Counted from the first letter of the stretch, positions 45,796 through 59,620 are shown. The stretch is DNA of 64,000 nt from Ophiura sarsii (GCA_035610835.1 CM069452.1:7459109-7523108), one strand, 5' to 3'. A program made the numbers and translations. The notes: generated by a model not told the origin, from the sequence alone.

Positions 45796-48700
45796 TAATA
45801 ATAATAATAATAATAATAACACACACTTATATAGCGCATAAAGCAGCGGCACCAATGCGCTTCACAAACAAATGATAAAGATCTTAAAAAACTACGCATA
45901 CATTTAAAACACATGATTAAAAAGATTATAAATATATACAATGCAAAGAACACCTCAAAAAGTACAAACAAAATTGTTAAAATAGCCATCGGAGAATAAT
46001 ACAATCAGCTGCTATTGATATAAACATTGCGATTTAAAAGTCAATAAAACATCAATTATGACAAGTTATAAGCAGTTTTAAAAAGATACGTTTTCAAGCG
46101 AGATTTAAACTGAGTTGTTAATTGTGGATTTCGGGAATTTTAGGGAATTCCACAGCTTTGGCGCAGTCACCGCGAAACTTCTGCCGTAAGTTATTGTTTT
46201 GCTAGGAGTTGCTTGGAGCAGATGTAGAGATGATGATCTAAGAGTCCGGCTCGGTTTGTAATCTGCAATGAGTTCTGAGATGTATATGGGTGCCTGACCG
46301 GTCAGGGCTTTAAAAGTCAGAAGTAAAATTTTAAAAACAATCCTCTCGCGAATTGGCAGCCAGTGTAGATTGCACATAACTGGTGAGATGTGGTCGCGTT
46401 TCCTACTCAGAGAGATTACCCTTGCCGCCATATTCTGGATGCGCTGAAGTTTATTGAGGTCTTTATTCGGGAGTCCAAAAAGAAGACTATTGCAGTTATC
46501 CAATCGGGATGAGATAAAAGCATGAACCAGTTTTTTAGTATTTGTTTTATCAAGGTATCGACGTATCTTCCCAATTTTCCGGATGGCAAAAGATGCACTC
46601 CTACACACACTATTTATATGACTGCGCATGGTAAGACAACTATCAAAAAGCACACCAAGATTGCGAACATCCTTTGATGGAGATATTGTAGTATTGCCGA
46701 TGTTGATGTTTACCTTTGTGATGTTCTTGGCAAACCGTGATGTGACATGAAGTAACTCGGTCTTGGAGTCATTCAACGTGAGTTTGTTTAGTGCCATCCA
46801 AGAGCGAATATCCTTGATGCAGTTCTCAAGTTTGGTCACAGTTCTATCGCGATTTGATGGTGTAATCACTACGTATAGCTGTGTGTCATCTGCGTAGGAG
46901 GTACTGGAAAGGTCATGCTTATTAATGATGTCTTCGATTGGTGCAGAATATAGAATAAACATTTCAGGGCCGACAACGGAACCTTGAGGGACACCCCAAT
47001 CAAGTCCTGTGGGGTCGGAAACCATACCATCGATAATCACGGATGGTTTTCTGTTCTTCAAATAGGATGCGAACCAGCTGTGAGCCAGAGACACCGTACC
47101 TTGATTTTAATCTTCCAAGCAGGATACCATGATCTACCGTGTCGAATGCCGCGGATAAGTCGAGTAAAACAAGGACGGCTTCTCCATGATTATCCACAGC
47201 ACATAACAAATCGTTGGTTACACGAAGCAATGCAGTCTCAACACTGTGGTACTGACGATAGGCAGATTGACTTTTGTTGTAGAGCTCATTGGTTTTGATA
47301 TAAGTTGGAGCTGACATATGGCGGCACGCTCAATTACCTTCCCAAGGAAGGGGAGATTCGATACAGGGCGATAGTTCTTTAATTCCTCGACGTCAAGGTT
47401 GGCCTTTTTAACCAAAGATGTTACTAGAGCTTCCTTAAGACAGTCTGGAAATACACCCGATTGAAGAGATGGGTTTACAATCGAGTGATTGACGGCAACA
47501 GTTCAGGTAAGTGCTCTTTAATAACACCGGCTGGCAGAGGATCCAGAGAACAAGATTTTACGCGTGACTTTTTGATAATTGCAAAGACTTCATCACAACT
47601 CAGTGGTTGAAAATGATCAAAGATACTCTCGCACACAATTGTGGTATCTGAAATGGGATTGGCTTCGACAGACACATCGTCCAACAGATTTCGAATGTTC
47701 TTGATTTTCTGGTCAAAAAATTTGCTAAAGCGATTAGCCAAAACTTTCGTAGAGCTGTGTGAAGGAAGTGCTTTTGCAGGTTTGTAGACTGTCAATTTGT
47801 TGAAAAGTTTGAACATCTGCCGAGTGTCACAAGCAGATATTTCAGCACAGTGATGATCAGTCTTTGCACGGTCGAGAACGTCCTTGTAATGACGACATTG
47901 ATCCCTGAACGCAATCTCATCAACAATAAGTTTAGATTCCAGCCATTGTACCAAGGTGCATGAGGTCTTAAGGAAATCATGTGGGTTTTAAGTGGTGCAT
48001 GCTTATCCAGAAGAGTACTGAGAGTGGCATTGAAAGATTTAACCATCTGGTCGACTGAATCAGAGTGAAGGTCAACATTCAGAGAATTGGCAACATCTTG
48101 ATGAAAAACATTCGAATCAATGGAATGAAGCTTGCGCGATTTGATGACACGCTTAGTAACAGGAGGACGTGACAGTTTAACTTCACACGTTACAGCGAAA
48201 TGATCCGATGGAAGATCGCGCACAACAAAAATGTTGGTAACAGATTCCTGGAGTTCCCGCGTAATCAGCAAATCCAACGTATGACCTCGCTTGTGTGTTG
48301 GTTCACAAATGTGTTGTTTTAAATTCGCTGAAAACAAAATATCATTCATTGTTTTTGCTTCACGGCAGTCGAGATCATCCATGTGTATATTGAAGTCACC
48401 AGTTATAACTAATTGACCAGAAGCAAGCGTAGTTGATTCAATGAGGCATGACAACTCTTCGAAGAACTGTTTAGTAGGTGCGGACGAGCCTGGTCTATAC
48501 AAAACAAACAACTGGAAGACATCTCTCTCACAACTTGATATTGAAAGTTCAAGACATTCAAACGTATTGTACTTGTGATGAACCGCTTAAACATCATCAT
48601 GATCATAGGCCTTGCGCATGATGACACAAATACCACCACCCGATTTTCCGATTCGGGGCAGCTGGTACAAATCAAAGTCTGGTAGAGTAGCGCTGATGTC

Positions 48701-49020
48701 GGCATAAACTGGATGGTCTCTCTCATCGCCTTTTTGCCATGCCTCTGTTATTGCTAAAATATCTAAGTTGTGATTGATTATATAGTCACATACATCAGCA
48801 GATTTATTCATCATTGACTGTGCATTCCAACACGCAATACGGCTTCTTCGAATAACATTTGCGACAAGCGCCCTCAAAACATTGAATCTTAATCAGGTTC
48901 ATTGGCTGCGATTTGAAGTTACTTGGTGTCTGTTGTCTGTATCTGTTGGTAACCAATGCTGATATTTGAAATTGTTGCTTGCTGAAAGCTCTGTGGCCCC
49001 TTTTAGTTGATTGCACACTA
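45796..49020 (-). pseudogene. CR1/L2-like non-LTR retrotransposon, broken ORF2
   Basis: Read on the minus strand the order is as follows. An AP-endonuclease domain: RIACWNAQSMMNKSADV near 48840, GDFNIHMDD near 48390, SDHFAVTCE near 48200. Then a reverse transcriptase: [16 protein letters not shown] near 47370, [13 protein letters not shown] near 47260, LLDLSAAFDTVDH near 47150, GVPQGSVVGP near 46990, and SYADDTQLYV near 46880 with the catalytic YADD. A C-terminal ISPVMCNLHWLPIRERI segment follows. An in-frame TAA after MRKAYDHDDV (about 48586) and at least four frameshifts (near 47960, 47470, 47320 and 47090) break it. The 3' end has a tatagcgc tail and an (ATT)n microsatellite. ORF1 is not recognisable. 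Confidence 0.9.
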
Positions 49021-49537
49021 TAGATATGCCAAGTTCCTTGAGAGTTAAATGGACATCATTGGCTGTGTGTATGAATTCTCCTTGTTAAATGAACTGACAG
49101 TTCCAATAGCAATCGACAATGACCAAAGAACAAATATTGCCCCCCCCCCTTCCCTCTGGCTATGCCACTGTTTGTACCAAAGCTACAATTATATGTCCAT
49201 TCAATACTATTCGCGCGCGTACAATATGTTTTGGTGTTTTATTCCATTCTATCGAGTCGTACCTCTATGAAGTGGTGCGTTACCTGCACGGGTGCACTGA
49301 TTGAGCTATCTCGAATGTAAACGATGTTGAAAACATGCTTGGCAACAATAACCACGAAAGACGTTTATCGCCGTGGCTACAGACGATATTGCTTTTGCCG
49401 ACATTGTAAACAAAGACGGTGACAAGCATTGAACAATTTTCTGAAAAGGATCAAATTTGACACACAAGAAATTGTGTGAAACTAAGATACAATTGACTTT
49501 AATGTGGACATTAATTGACTCAAATTTTTTCGACGAA
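49021..49537. other. Gene-free stretch
   Basis: The C run and ctggctatgccactg at 49141-49171 look like the right end of an eroded hAT MITE. Nothing else seen. Confidence 0.4.
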
Positions 49538-49543
49538 TTTATT
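49538..49543 (-). terminator. Candidate poly(A) signal of the NodB-like gene
   Basis: AATAAA on the minus strand about 100 bases past the stop. Confidence 0.4.
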
Positions 49544-49639
49544 TGCAGCCTATGTTTATATCGACTGGCCAGGGAAAATATCGGAACATAACATTGGCAT
49601 GATTCATATAAACAAATATAAACGAGCTTCCACTCAAGA

Positions 49640-49863
49640 TCACTCAATACACCCCGCTAAAGAGACAATCTTCATTCCTGAATTTTCAACAAGATAATCT
49701 AATAGAAACACTAAATTCATCCACGTATCCGGTAAATCGGTGTCCAATGAAAGGATAGCCGATTTTCCCTGGACGATTTTTGTATCCAGAAACCGCAGCG
49801 CCTTAGGCACTCTCTCCACATCCCTGAACGTGTAATAGTTCTCAATTGTCAGCAATGTTGGCC
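49640..49863 (-). CDS. NodB-like last exon
   Basis: The acceptor is aattacag. It encodes PTLLTIENYYTFRDVERVP and ends VSLAGCIE with TGA at 49640-49642. Confidence 0.6.
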
Positions 49864-50974
49864 CTGTAATTAAAGACAAAGGAATACTCATGAAAAACAC
49901 CATATCTTTGAGAAATTTAATTTGTGGCAATTTCATTCCTTCTTGCCTGTGGGATATTTCAATTTCAATTTTAATCTTATTTCCATAAAACACAATATAT
50001 CAATACAACAACAAATGGGATGTTATAACAAAACAACTATCCCTTAAGACACACTCTACGTATTCAACCCAACTGATAGAACTGTGGAAATAAACTAAGC
50101 AAACACAATTTCAGTTGGGCTCTCTATATGCTCAAGGATGCAAAGTCAATCTTAGGGGTTTCCAGAATAAAACAACAACAACAAACTTAATTCATGGCAA
50201 GATGTGACTTATCTTTATATTATTACGCGTCTGAAATCCCATGTAATTTTTGGAGGTTGTATTATTTGTATCCCGTGGGCTCCGTTATTACACATTAACA
50301 TGATTAATAGACTCAATTATGATCCACATATTTAATGTTATTGTTCATTCACAGATGGTGGGTCATACTCCATTGTAATACCGGCTGCCTGTATAATATA
50401 ATGTGGGTTGCCGGTTGCATTATATAAACATTAACTGTTGCCCAATGTAATGCTTTACTCTAATATGTATATTAGTCACAATAATACAGTTAGCTCATCC
50501 TATTCCTATCCCTTCTCTGCACTCACCCTCTGTTGGTGGAAACTCAGCGTTCGGTTTAACCATCCTGAAACCCATGTTTCGTGCTGCTGTGGCAATGGGC
50601 TCCGTAATATTCACTGGTAAGTAATAGGAAGGCTGTATTCCTATTTCTTGCAACCGTAATTCGGCACTTGTTAGTGATTCTCGTACCCAGTTTGGTTGCA
50701 ACATAGAAAAATGCCCGTGAGGATACGGTCCGTCTTCTCGTACTCCCACGTCGAATCTCGTTGCCCACTTCTTGACAACTTCCGGGTAGCTTTCTGCAAA
50801 GTCGCCATAGACAAACAGCATGACGGGTAACTTTATTCCATACGCTTGAATAGTGCTGACAACTTTGTGGGCACGTTTAATATTCATCCCAACGGCTACA
50901 ATAATTGCAACTTTTTTTTGGGCACTGCAATGTGAATACACACCTCCAGCTTGGCCTGGTGCGTCAGCTGGAAC
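49640..50974 (-). CDS. NodB/polysaccharide-deacetylase-like protein, last two exons seen; catalytic residues apparently lost
   Basis: Exons 50974-50527 (acceptor ttcggcag, 149 codons plus one base) and 49863-49640 (two bases plus 73 codons and stop) join in phase across gtgagt/tacag. The pattern follows the NodB barrel: KKVAIIVAVGMN at strand 1, a helix, then LPVMLFVYGDFAESYPEVVKK, PHGHFSMLQP, SAELRLQEIGIQPSYYLPVN, and a final AILSLDTDLPDTW...GMKIVSL. In active members strand 1 ends in a TFDDGP-type motif with the catalytic and metal-binding Asp; here it is AVGMN. The His-rich metal motif is also not normal. If the assignment is right it is a non-catalytic sugar-binding or scaffold-like member. 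The N-terminus and any signal peptide were not found. A short alternative start at 50995 (MPIYFRQ) is possible. Confidence 0.55.
50527..50974 (-). CDS. NodB-like internal exon
   Basis: The donor is CAGAGG|gtgagt. It encodes VPADAPGQAGGVYSHCS through FPPTE. Confidence 0.55.
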
Positions 50975-53900
50975 CTGCCGAAAATAGATGGGCATGTTAT
51001 TGTTTAGATTAACAATTGAATCAACACTTAGCGCAATACGGAAATCTTTCGCCCTTTCGCAATCTTGTCAGTTTAGTGATCAGTAATTTCAGGCCTGTCT
51101 GGATATTTTATGTGAATATGTGGATTTTGGGATACAGCACCCGACAAGACCGGAGCGGATGTGTCCTACCTGACACGTAGACAATCTTTTCATATTGCTA
51201 TAAGCCAGAGACTATATTACTATGGGACAAGTATCTCGAAGGCAAAGTCCCCCGTTTACTATGCTTAAATTGACGGACCGGAGGACGGTTTAGAGGGGGC
51301 GCACTATCACGGTCGTAGCAAACCAGACGACCTAAGACGTGGTGGATTTTATCGGCTCAAAACATGATTTGTGGCACAGAAATAGTCAATGGTCAACAAT
51401 CAATGGTCAATCAATGGTCAATCAATGGTACATCAATGGTCAAAAAAGCTGATTGTGATTTAGAGTAAAACTTATTTGCTTTGATGATAGCAGAATTTAG
51501 TTCTTATATGACACGAAACATTCAGAATTGGTTATTTGAAATTAATTTTTACGTGGCCGAACAAAATACGAATTTTAAATTGTGGATGGCTTCGTCTGAC
51601 AGTGACAGAGGAGGGGCGTGGCGTTATTTGTATTTCAGTTGGGAAGGACGCTGGATCGCGACGATCACATAGTGTGAGGTCATGAATAGTCATGAATGAA
51701 TATTCATTCACAACGAATGATTGACAGTTTACGCTTAACTTCCGGAGGACGGTCTGATAGAGTGCGGTATACTGAACAAAATCTCAACAAAGGGCAGATA
51801 GGGTGTTACGTAGGCCTGTATAAGCGCATTACATAAGGGAGTTAAGTAAGATAAACCGAATTTCATCTTCAACGCCTTAGGAATAAAACGGTTTTTCTTG
51901 GTTAAAATCGTAATTTAAAAACGTACAATTGTCACTCATTTTTGGTCATATTTAAAAACCGCACCACTTCCGATGTTCACATCCACCCTAGTGACCCAAA
52001 TGCATCTATTCATCACCCGAAAGTGATGGTTATCGTCTAGCATTACACATACCCTTCAGTCAGCACGCAGGTATCGTTTTTAATGAGTGACCTTGCCGAT
52101 TTCTAACCCACGCACAGATCGATTTCAGGATGTCAACCTTGTGCTAAAACATTAAGGGAAGTTTGTTTTCCCTGAATTAATTGAGGTAGGGTTAGCTGGC
52201 AGCCATGATGGAGAAGTAGGTGGATTGTTCGTAATTTTCTCTATAATATGATGCCAAATCTGACATATTTGGTCCACAAACAGTGATTTTATCGCTAATT
52301 TTAGAATTTAAAAACTTTCGTGACTTTGCTTCTTGTAACTATTCACTTGACTGGACTAAAATTCGTACGATATTTTGAGAGCAATTTCCGTACTAACGGA
52401 ATCTTAAGCTTTAATTTCATATCAAAAACATTGATGCCCGACTTCTTTTTTGATAAGAAAAACGGAGTTTGATTTTCACCGATTTTCGGTCAGAAAACGA
52501 AACTTACGATCCCCCGTTAGGCCTCGCCAACTTGATTTTTGGTTTCCCGTAACACGCCCGCGCTTCATTTTCATGCCCGCGTTTGAATTCATTATTGAAA
52601 TTTTTGAAAAAAAATACCGTTTTTCCAATGAAAACGTCCGAATTCATGCATTTTGTGTGATGAAATTGTGAAATTTTATTCATTTTGACCAGAATAGCCT
52701 TTCTGTAAAACAAATATATGACATCGATTTCGAACCCCGGACCTCTCGCTCCCAAAGCCAGCCCTCTACCATCTGAGCTATCAAGCAAATCTGAATATAA
52801 CTGTGAGATTTAAACACTTGATCAACAACCCGTCGACGCTACAAAATGAATTTAGATCGAGACAAGATTCGAGGAGCTATTTTATAAGCATTCACTTGAC
52901 CGGACTAAATAATTTTATAAAATTGTAAGCATGTTTCTAGTTACAAAAGACTATGAATATTATGATACGATGGATAAAATTGATGCCTGATTCTTCAGAA
53001 GCGACTTTTTTACCGTGAATTTGGCTTTAGTTTCGTCAAGTTTTTCTTGAATTCGGGTTTGTCGGATTGCAATAATCTGCACCGAAAATACAACATGTCA
53101 TGAAGTTCACAGATAATATTAGATAATATTATTTGCATAATATGCCTTTTTACTATACAATTTCATGGCAAATGTGTTTGAAATGTGTGATTATAATCAT
53201 GAAAAGAGCTCATTTACATCGTGCTATTACGAGGTCAACTATGACTGCGAAGCGGTATCGCTACGGGTGAGTACTTCCGGGTCGCTTTGCTGGGTTAGAA
53301 AAGGAACGACTTTTCGCGTGGTTGCATACTGACTGCCCTTGCACCACATTTTTCGCTACTGGCCGGTGAGCTACGCTTGGCACTATCTAACCACAAAGAG
53401 AGAGTAAATTACGGCCCTTTTTCTCGAGATGAGTTGACATTGGAAGTGTGTAGAATTCATTATAATAACTCCTTCATCATGTTTATTTAACTTGGGATGT
53501 GTGTACAGATGAGATACATTGGTGTATTAAGAAATCTGATCACAATTGCGTGTATTCTAATTTGCTTTTTTGTTATGACATCGACATCGCAAGAGGCAGT
53601 AAGCCCTGTTGTTGGGTTTGGTAGCATGATGTTTTCGCATATTTGTAATTTCCATAGATGGATGACTATTTTAGGGAATTCTTTCTATACGACGTATAGG
53701 CCTATATTTTTTTATAAAGTATGTCAGTTTCCCCCTCCGACAGCCGAGTTTTAACTTTATTCTTTTGGACTTATTCTCCCCCTTCGAACAAGTGACTGAG
53801 TATCGAGTTTTGCTGTACCTAAAAGCAGGGCTTTTGCAAGTAATACCCTTGGTGTCAGCTGACAAAAGGCACAAGTTCGCGTCGAACCCGCGACAACATT

Positions 53901-54002
53901 CTCGGCAAATGTACAATCATGATTAGTTGTTTTAACAACTTAATCAAGATTATACATTATTTAACTACAGTTTTTTCCCTCCCCAATCAGTCAGGTATAG
54001 TA
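50975..54002. other. Mostly unannotated stretch
   Basis: Upstream exons of the NodB-like gene could lie here but none is recognisable. It holds a short tcaatggtcaa minisatellite (about 51388-51441) and a tRNA-like sequence near 52724. Confidence 0.4.
52724..52796 (-). repeat. tRNA-like sequence (possible SINE head)
   Basis: On the minus strand TAGCTCAGATGGTAGAG (A box) and GGGGTTCGAAATC (B box) are spaced as in a tRNA, with a TGG-like anticodon loop. The acceptor stem does not pair and the T stem is flawed. Confidence 0.55.
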
Positions 54003-54358
54003 TAGATGATGTGACCGTTGTTTCCATCAGCAGTGTTGATTGGCGCCTGGTCTGAAGACATGCTAGGGGTACTTGTCCATGACTACTGCATACGTACTAT
54101 TCAAAAGCAAAATACTCATCACTGTGAGCGGCGCCAATTTTAAAAGCACCTGCCCTTATGGTGCGTACGCATACCGCCGGGCAACCATATTTAGTATCTA
54201 GTCTCTTATTGTGCTTAGGGATGCAGACCATGACTACTGCACTATGTATTCTACACCGTAAGTAATGATCAATCAAGTGTGAATTTAATTTACAAAGCAC
54301 ACCCCCTGTAGGTGCGCACGCATACCACCGGTCGCTACGTCACAGGTCACATCATCTA
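54003..54358. mobile_element. TA-flanked MITE with internal direct duplication
   Basis: The ends are TAGATGATGTGACC and GGTCACATCATCTA, with TA outside. Inside, two diverged direct copies (about 54078-54183 and 54229-54334) share catgactactgca and gcacgcataccaccgg-like segments. Confidence 0.7.
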
Positions 54359-54497
54359 TACGGAAAAAATTTAATCGAGTAAATTTGTTGGACACGTGGC
54401 TAAGAGCAGGTGACCACGTTAAGCGCTGAATGCATTACGTTATTTATACAAGCTGTCAGTCATCGAAGAGTATTGTCGATCGGAATTACCAGCAGTA

Positions 54498-54699
54498 CTG
54501 TAAAAGTAGTAATTTTTGCGCGATTACATTTTCGCGCTTTACTGATTTTCATCCACTTCGCTTGTTTTTAAACTCGCGATTTGAAAGCTCATTACAGACT
54601 TATACACATAATAAACTTGCGTGATTTTATTTTCGCGGTAGCTGGTTGGAGCGCGAAAATGCGAAAATTAATGAAGCGCGAAAATGTTCACGTTTACAG
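54498..54699. mobile_element. TA-flanked mariner-like MITE
   Basis: The ends are CTGTAAAAGTAGTAATTTT and the inverse of CTGTAAACGTGAACATTTT, with TA on both sides. It is rich in gcgaaaat/attttcgc motifs. Confidence 0.7.
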
Positions 54700-54701
54700 T
54701 A

Positions 54702-55147
54702 TTCTATTCATGCTGTTGATGAACTTTGGATGTACATGTATGGTCGATGGAGTTGACGTAACCCTTGCTACCATACTCGCTCTACCTTTCAACTAAACAT
54801 CACTGATCTCAAATCGTGTCTTAAAATCAATGTAACTTCGTTTTCCGTCAGTGAATATGTATTTCCTTTGGTAAAAGAGCCAAATAGTTTATAGACTGTC
54901 TCGAATATAATTAATTTGGCCCTATCCCGTTTTCCTTCCATTACTTGGGTTCCCCTCATATTCCTACACTCTTGTCTCGTTCCCCAAACCAGGTCAACAG
55001 GAGTCACGTGTTAATTTACTCGATTACATTTTCTCCGTAAAACTGACTGCCAGTCCCCATCAATCAGTGATGGGACACCTTTAATTGCTGCTGAAGACAG
55101 TGACATTTCTCAACATTGCACAGGGAGAAGGGTGGTGGTTTACTTTA
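54702..55147. other. Gene-free stretch
   Basis: I see nothing recognisable here. Confidence 0.4.
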
Positions 55148-55330
55148 GTCTATTTGGCCATTACGAGACAGTGACGTAACTGCGTATTCTACAAATGTCA
55201 GCACATAACGCGCGAGCCTACTCGAGGCGCTGGTGTATACACGCGCGCGTTGAAAGACGGAAGATACATACGCGTGCGTAAAAGCTGCGCCTGTTAAGTT
55301 ACGTCACTGTCCAGAGGAAGCCAAATAGAG
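55148..55330. mobile_element. TA-flanked MITE
   Basis: The inverted ends are GTCTATTTGGCC and the inverse of CTCTATTTGGCT, followed inward by matching GACAGTGACGTAACT. TA lies on both sides (55146-55147, 55331-55332). The core contains cgcgcg runs. Confidence 0.7.
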
Positions 55331-55399
55331 TATAGTTTCCCATTGCTAACACAAAACTGTTTCTTTTCAGGATTGTAGTTTCAATTTTGGTCATTGCCA

Positions 55400-55725
55400 T
55401 GAGGTAGCGTGTGTGGTCTAGCGGATAGATCGCAGGTCTCACGATACAAAGGTTGTGAGTTCGAGCCCCGCTACGGCCAACATGTTTGTATCCTTAGGCA
55501 AGGTACTTAGTCTCAATTGCCTCGTGGTTCAGAAGTCAAGTAGAAATGGTGGTCTCGTGCATCAGAAGAGCAAAATCCGAGCACGTTAAAGGTCACAGAC
55601 TCCTTCGTAAAGAGTATGGGATCATCCCGGTCTGTGTACACAAAAACTCATGTCCCTAGGTTTCAGGGGCACTGTACCGTTAATGCCCGAGGTAGGGCGC
55701 TGTGTACAGTATAGATGTATGTATG
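55400..55725 (+). mobile_element. tRNA-derived SINE
   Basis: The tRNA-like head has an A box (GGTCTAGCGGATAG) and B box (GAGTTCGAGCC) at 55413-55485. The body contains tatccttaggcaaggtactt, a segment seen in many invertebrate SINEs, and the tail is a (gtat)n run near 55710. Confidence 0.75.
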
Positions 55726-56362
55726 TATCATGGTCGCTAATCACCTTGATGGGATGCATGTCGCTGAAGTCGATGTATTCTCTACATTGCGCTTCCCAGT
55801 CGTACATTTTTGGAGATTGATTCTGGACGCGCGTTACCATTTTGGTTTTCTCTTCCTCGGTCCATCCAGTGACAGTCTTCCGGACATGAAACTCTCCATA
55901 ATATCTGCAGAAAGGAACAAATGGAAAGGAAAGATATGTTCTGAAAAATCATATGAAGATAGCTCATTGCACTGATCCGAATAATTTTTTTATTTTTTAA
56001 AATTATTTTTAGGTTTTTTTCTTCTTTTTCATTTATAGTTTTTTTATTATCATTTCTCTCGCTGAAAAGATCACATACATCATAAAAACAATTCAAATAT
56101 ACATGTGGTGATACAAATTATATTTACCAAGGGGTACATTCGTGTATGAACAAAATGTTATTTAGATTGAACGTATTTTGCATAAATGTATACAGAGACA
56201 GTGTATTGTTCCTCTTTCTTTAAACATACATGCAAAAAAAATTCTGGTCTGCATTATAAATAATTTTTTCGTTGACATACAAATTTATCACCTCTTTCTT
56301 TCCATAGGTAAAACAAGGTTTTTCTTCTTTTATCCTGCTTTTGTAAATATTGAATTTCAGGA
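55726..56362. other. Gene-free AT-rich stretch
   Basis: Bases 55981-56060 are T-rich low complexity. No coding sequence seen. Confidence 0.4.
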
Positions 56363-59292
56363 TTAATAAGATATTGTTAAAACATAATATTTGTACTGGT
56401 AATTTCCAAACAGGATCATTTCTTTTTCCAACCGAATATTTGTGTCCAGATTGCTATTAATCCAGTTTTGAACGTCTTTCCAGTACTTGATAGTAAATTC
56501 ACATTCCCAAAAGAGATGAACAAAGTTTTCGTCAACTTCGTTACAAAAGGTACATTTTGGATTGACCGATTTACCAATTTTAGCTAAAAGGGTATTTGTA
56601 CAAAGGATTCTGTTTAAAAGGCGAAATTGGAACCAACGGAGTTTAACTTCCTGAGTACATTTCCAGTTATACTGACAAATATTCAACCATTCTTTTTCAG
56701 TTAAATATATACCTAATTTATGGTTCCATTTGTCAGTACATTTAAACTTAACCTTTATTCCAGTAATAAAAATGTTATAAAATTGTTTACAACCTTTGGG
56801 TTCCTTAAGAATCATACTGGTATGAAAACCTTGATAGGATTTGGAAGTGTGGTATTTGAACTACAAAGGAGATGTGAAAATGCTTCATGAATAGCTCTTT
56901 TCATCCCATGATATTGGAGAAAAATCATTCTAATATTATATTTATTTTGAATGTCCTTAAGTAATAGGAACTCTCCTTCTGTTGAAAGAAGATCATTAAT
57001 ATATTTGATACCAACTTTCTCCCAACTTGTGTACAGTACACATCTATTTCCCACAACAATATTACTATTATTCCAAATACTGGAACACAAAACTTGTTCC
57101 CTATTTATAGGGTTGAGTTTTGAAGCATAATCCCTCCATGCAATAAGCACACTTTTCCAAAAATCATTATGACAATCATGAATAATGTGGTTCCAATATT
57201 CAAATGATGAATAATCAAAATTACATGACGGGACATTAACTTTAAATAAATTGTGAATTTTACTCTTATTTTCATACTTCAAAATTCTTCTTATCCAAGT
57301 TATCTTAAGAGCTTTTGCAAAAGAATCAAACTGAACCATACCGGTGCCTCCCTTCTCATAAGGACGAGCCATCTGATTTCTACTAATCCTGTCAATCTTC
57401 CCTCCTCATATAAAACGGACTTCTTTACAATCTTTCTTTGCACCAATCCATATAGCACTAGTTTTATCAATGTTAATTTTTAAACCGGAAATATCATAAA
57501 AACCATCTAGTAACTTAAGAGTTTCCAAAAGTGAGTTTTCAGTCCCATCCCGTATAATAGTGGTGTCGTCGGCATATTGCAAAACTTTGTATTCCATGTT
57601 GTTTATTTTTATACCATGAATATTATCATTGTTATTAATAGCAATATTTAAGATCTGGGAACATAATAGAAAAATGTATGGGGATAGACCATCTCCCTGC
57701 CGGCAACCTGCTTTGATTTCAAAGAAGGGGGTTAAATGACCATTGACTAATACTGCAGATTCGGCATTTTTATAAAAAAACACGAATCCATCTTTTAAAA
57801 CTATCCCCGAAATTGAACAAATCAAGTGTTTTGAATATAAAATTATGTGACACAGAATCGAATGCTTTTTTCAAAATCTACTAAAAGAAGAAGACCAGGA
57901 ATATTGTTTAATTCAGTGTAATCTATGATATCATAAACTTGTCTAATATTCTCTCCAATAAATCTTCCCGACATAAAAACAGACTGGTCGTCACTGATAA
58001 GATATGGTAACACTGTTTTCAATCTGTTAGCAATGCATGATGAAGCTAACTTGTAAGAGACGTTTAGTAAGGATATTGGGCGCCAATTTCTTTTAAATTC
58101 TCTACGTTTTTGTCCTTTTGGAAGCAAGGTGATAACGCCACGCTTTTGAGTGATATGAAGGCTACCAGAGTCATAAGACTCGTTTAAGGACCGCAGTAAA
58201 TACCAGGAAAGATCTTTAAAGAACATTTTATAAAATTCCACTGTATATCCGTCTAAACCTGGGCTCTTGTTGTTACTCATCTTTTTTAAAGCCGTAAGAA
58301 GTTCTTCATATTGGATAGAACCTTCAAGGTCTTGTTGCTGCCTCTCATTTAAGCGGGGGAAATTGTCTGAATTGATGAAATCATTAAGCTGACAGGGGTG
58401 GGCCCTCTTTGCTATTATACAACTTCTCATAAAAATTAAAACACTCATCCTTAATTTCATTGTTTGTACATTTACCAATACCGTCAGCGCCAACAATTCT
58501 ATTAATCATGTTGATAGTCTTATTTACAGAGTTTCTTTTTTCCAAATTCAGAAAGTAAGAAGAGGGTTTTTCACCAGTTTCAAGCCATTTCACACGTGAC
58601 CTTAGCATGCCATTTTTTTACTCCTCAGTTCTTTGAGCTCGTCATTCTTGTTAGTTATAACATCCAATATATTACCATACGGGATGGGATGCGGCTTTTC
58701 AAGATTCTCGATATCAGTGATTAACAGTCAATAGTTAGGTCACCCAATAGCTAGGTGGCCACTTCGATTTGACCCCAAATTATCTACTACGAGGGCGTCC
58801 TAACATAAACACTAACAATTCAAATTTATTTGGATTGCGTACATCAAAATAAGTAACAAGTATTTATGCCCACATTAAAACAAAACGAGACCGTTGATCG
58901 TTGATCCACTAACCTGCATTGGAGTATATCTGTTCCCCTTTATATTCTCACATCGAATCAATATATTACGTGACGAACGTCCTGAAATATGTGATATCAT
59001 GATGCAACATCCGCTGAAAAACGTACATGATTTGGAAGAAATCGTAGCCAATTTCAAATGAAAATGTCTGTAAATCCCTCATTTCCAAACGTCGTAAAAA
59101 ATCCATCAACACAGTAGCTCATTATATCGAGTTATTTGAAATCTTGTATATTTGAAATATTCAGAGTGGTTAAGACAAAAGTTGCCGCATTGTTTAAAGC
59201 GGGGTTTAAAGCTGGAAAATGGTGATCAAAGTTATTGTTATTTTAATTACATACGTTTATGTCTTTATTTTATTGAGCTACGATATACATTA

Positions 59293-59362
59293 TTCTCGGT
59301 AGCTCAGCGTTACAGCGCTCGCTTTGATAGCAGGAGGACCCGGGTTCGACTCTGATGAGAAC
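59293..59362 (+). repeat. tRNA-like sequence, forward copy of an inverted pair
   Basis: GGTAGCTCAGCG (A box) and GGGTTCGACTC (B box) are spaced as in a tRNA. The D stem does not pair well. Confidence 0.6.
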
Positions 59363-59552
59363 CGACTTTTTTCATAGGCTACTTTAATCTATTTGCTTTA
59401 TAAAGTTTTTCTGTCTTGTATGTTTTTTGTGGATCTGTTGGTTTTAATATATAACTGTGGTTAAGCTCAAATTATGCGGCAAAATGTGTCTAATTTACGG
59501 ACAAGACAAAAAACTTTAGGAAGCAAATATATTAGGTATAAAAAAGTCGATG

Positions 59553-59620
59553 CTGATCAGAGTCGAACCCGGGTCCTCCTGATATCAAAGCGAGCGCTTT
59601 GACGCTGAGCTACCAAGAAC
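59553..59620 (-). repeat. tRNA-like sequence, reverse copy of an inverted pair
   Basis: The inverse of the copy at 59293. Homology continues outward on both sides, so the full palindrome arms are roughly 59230-59362 and 59553-59685 around a 190-base spacer. Confidence 0.6.
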
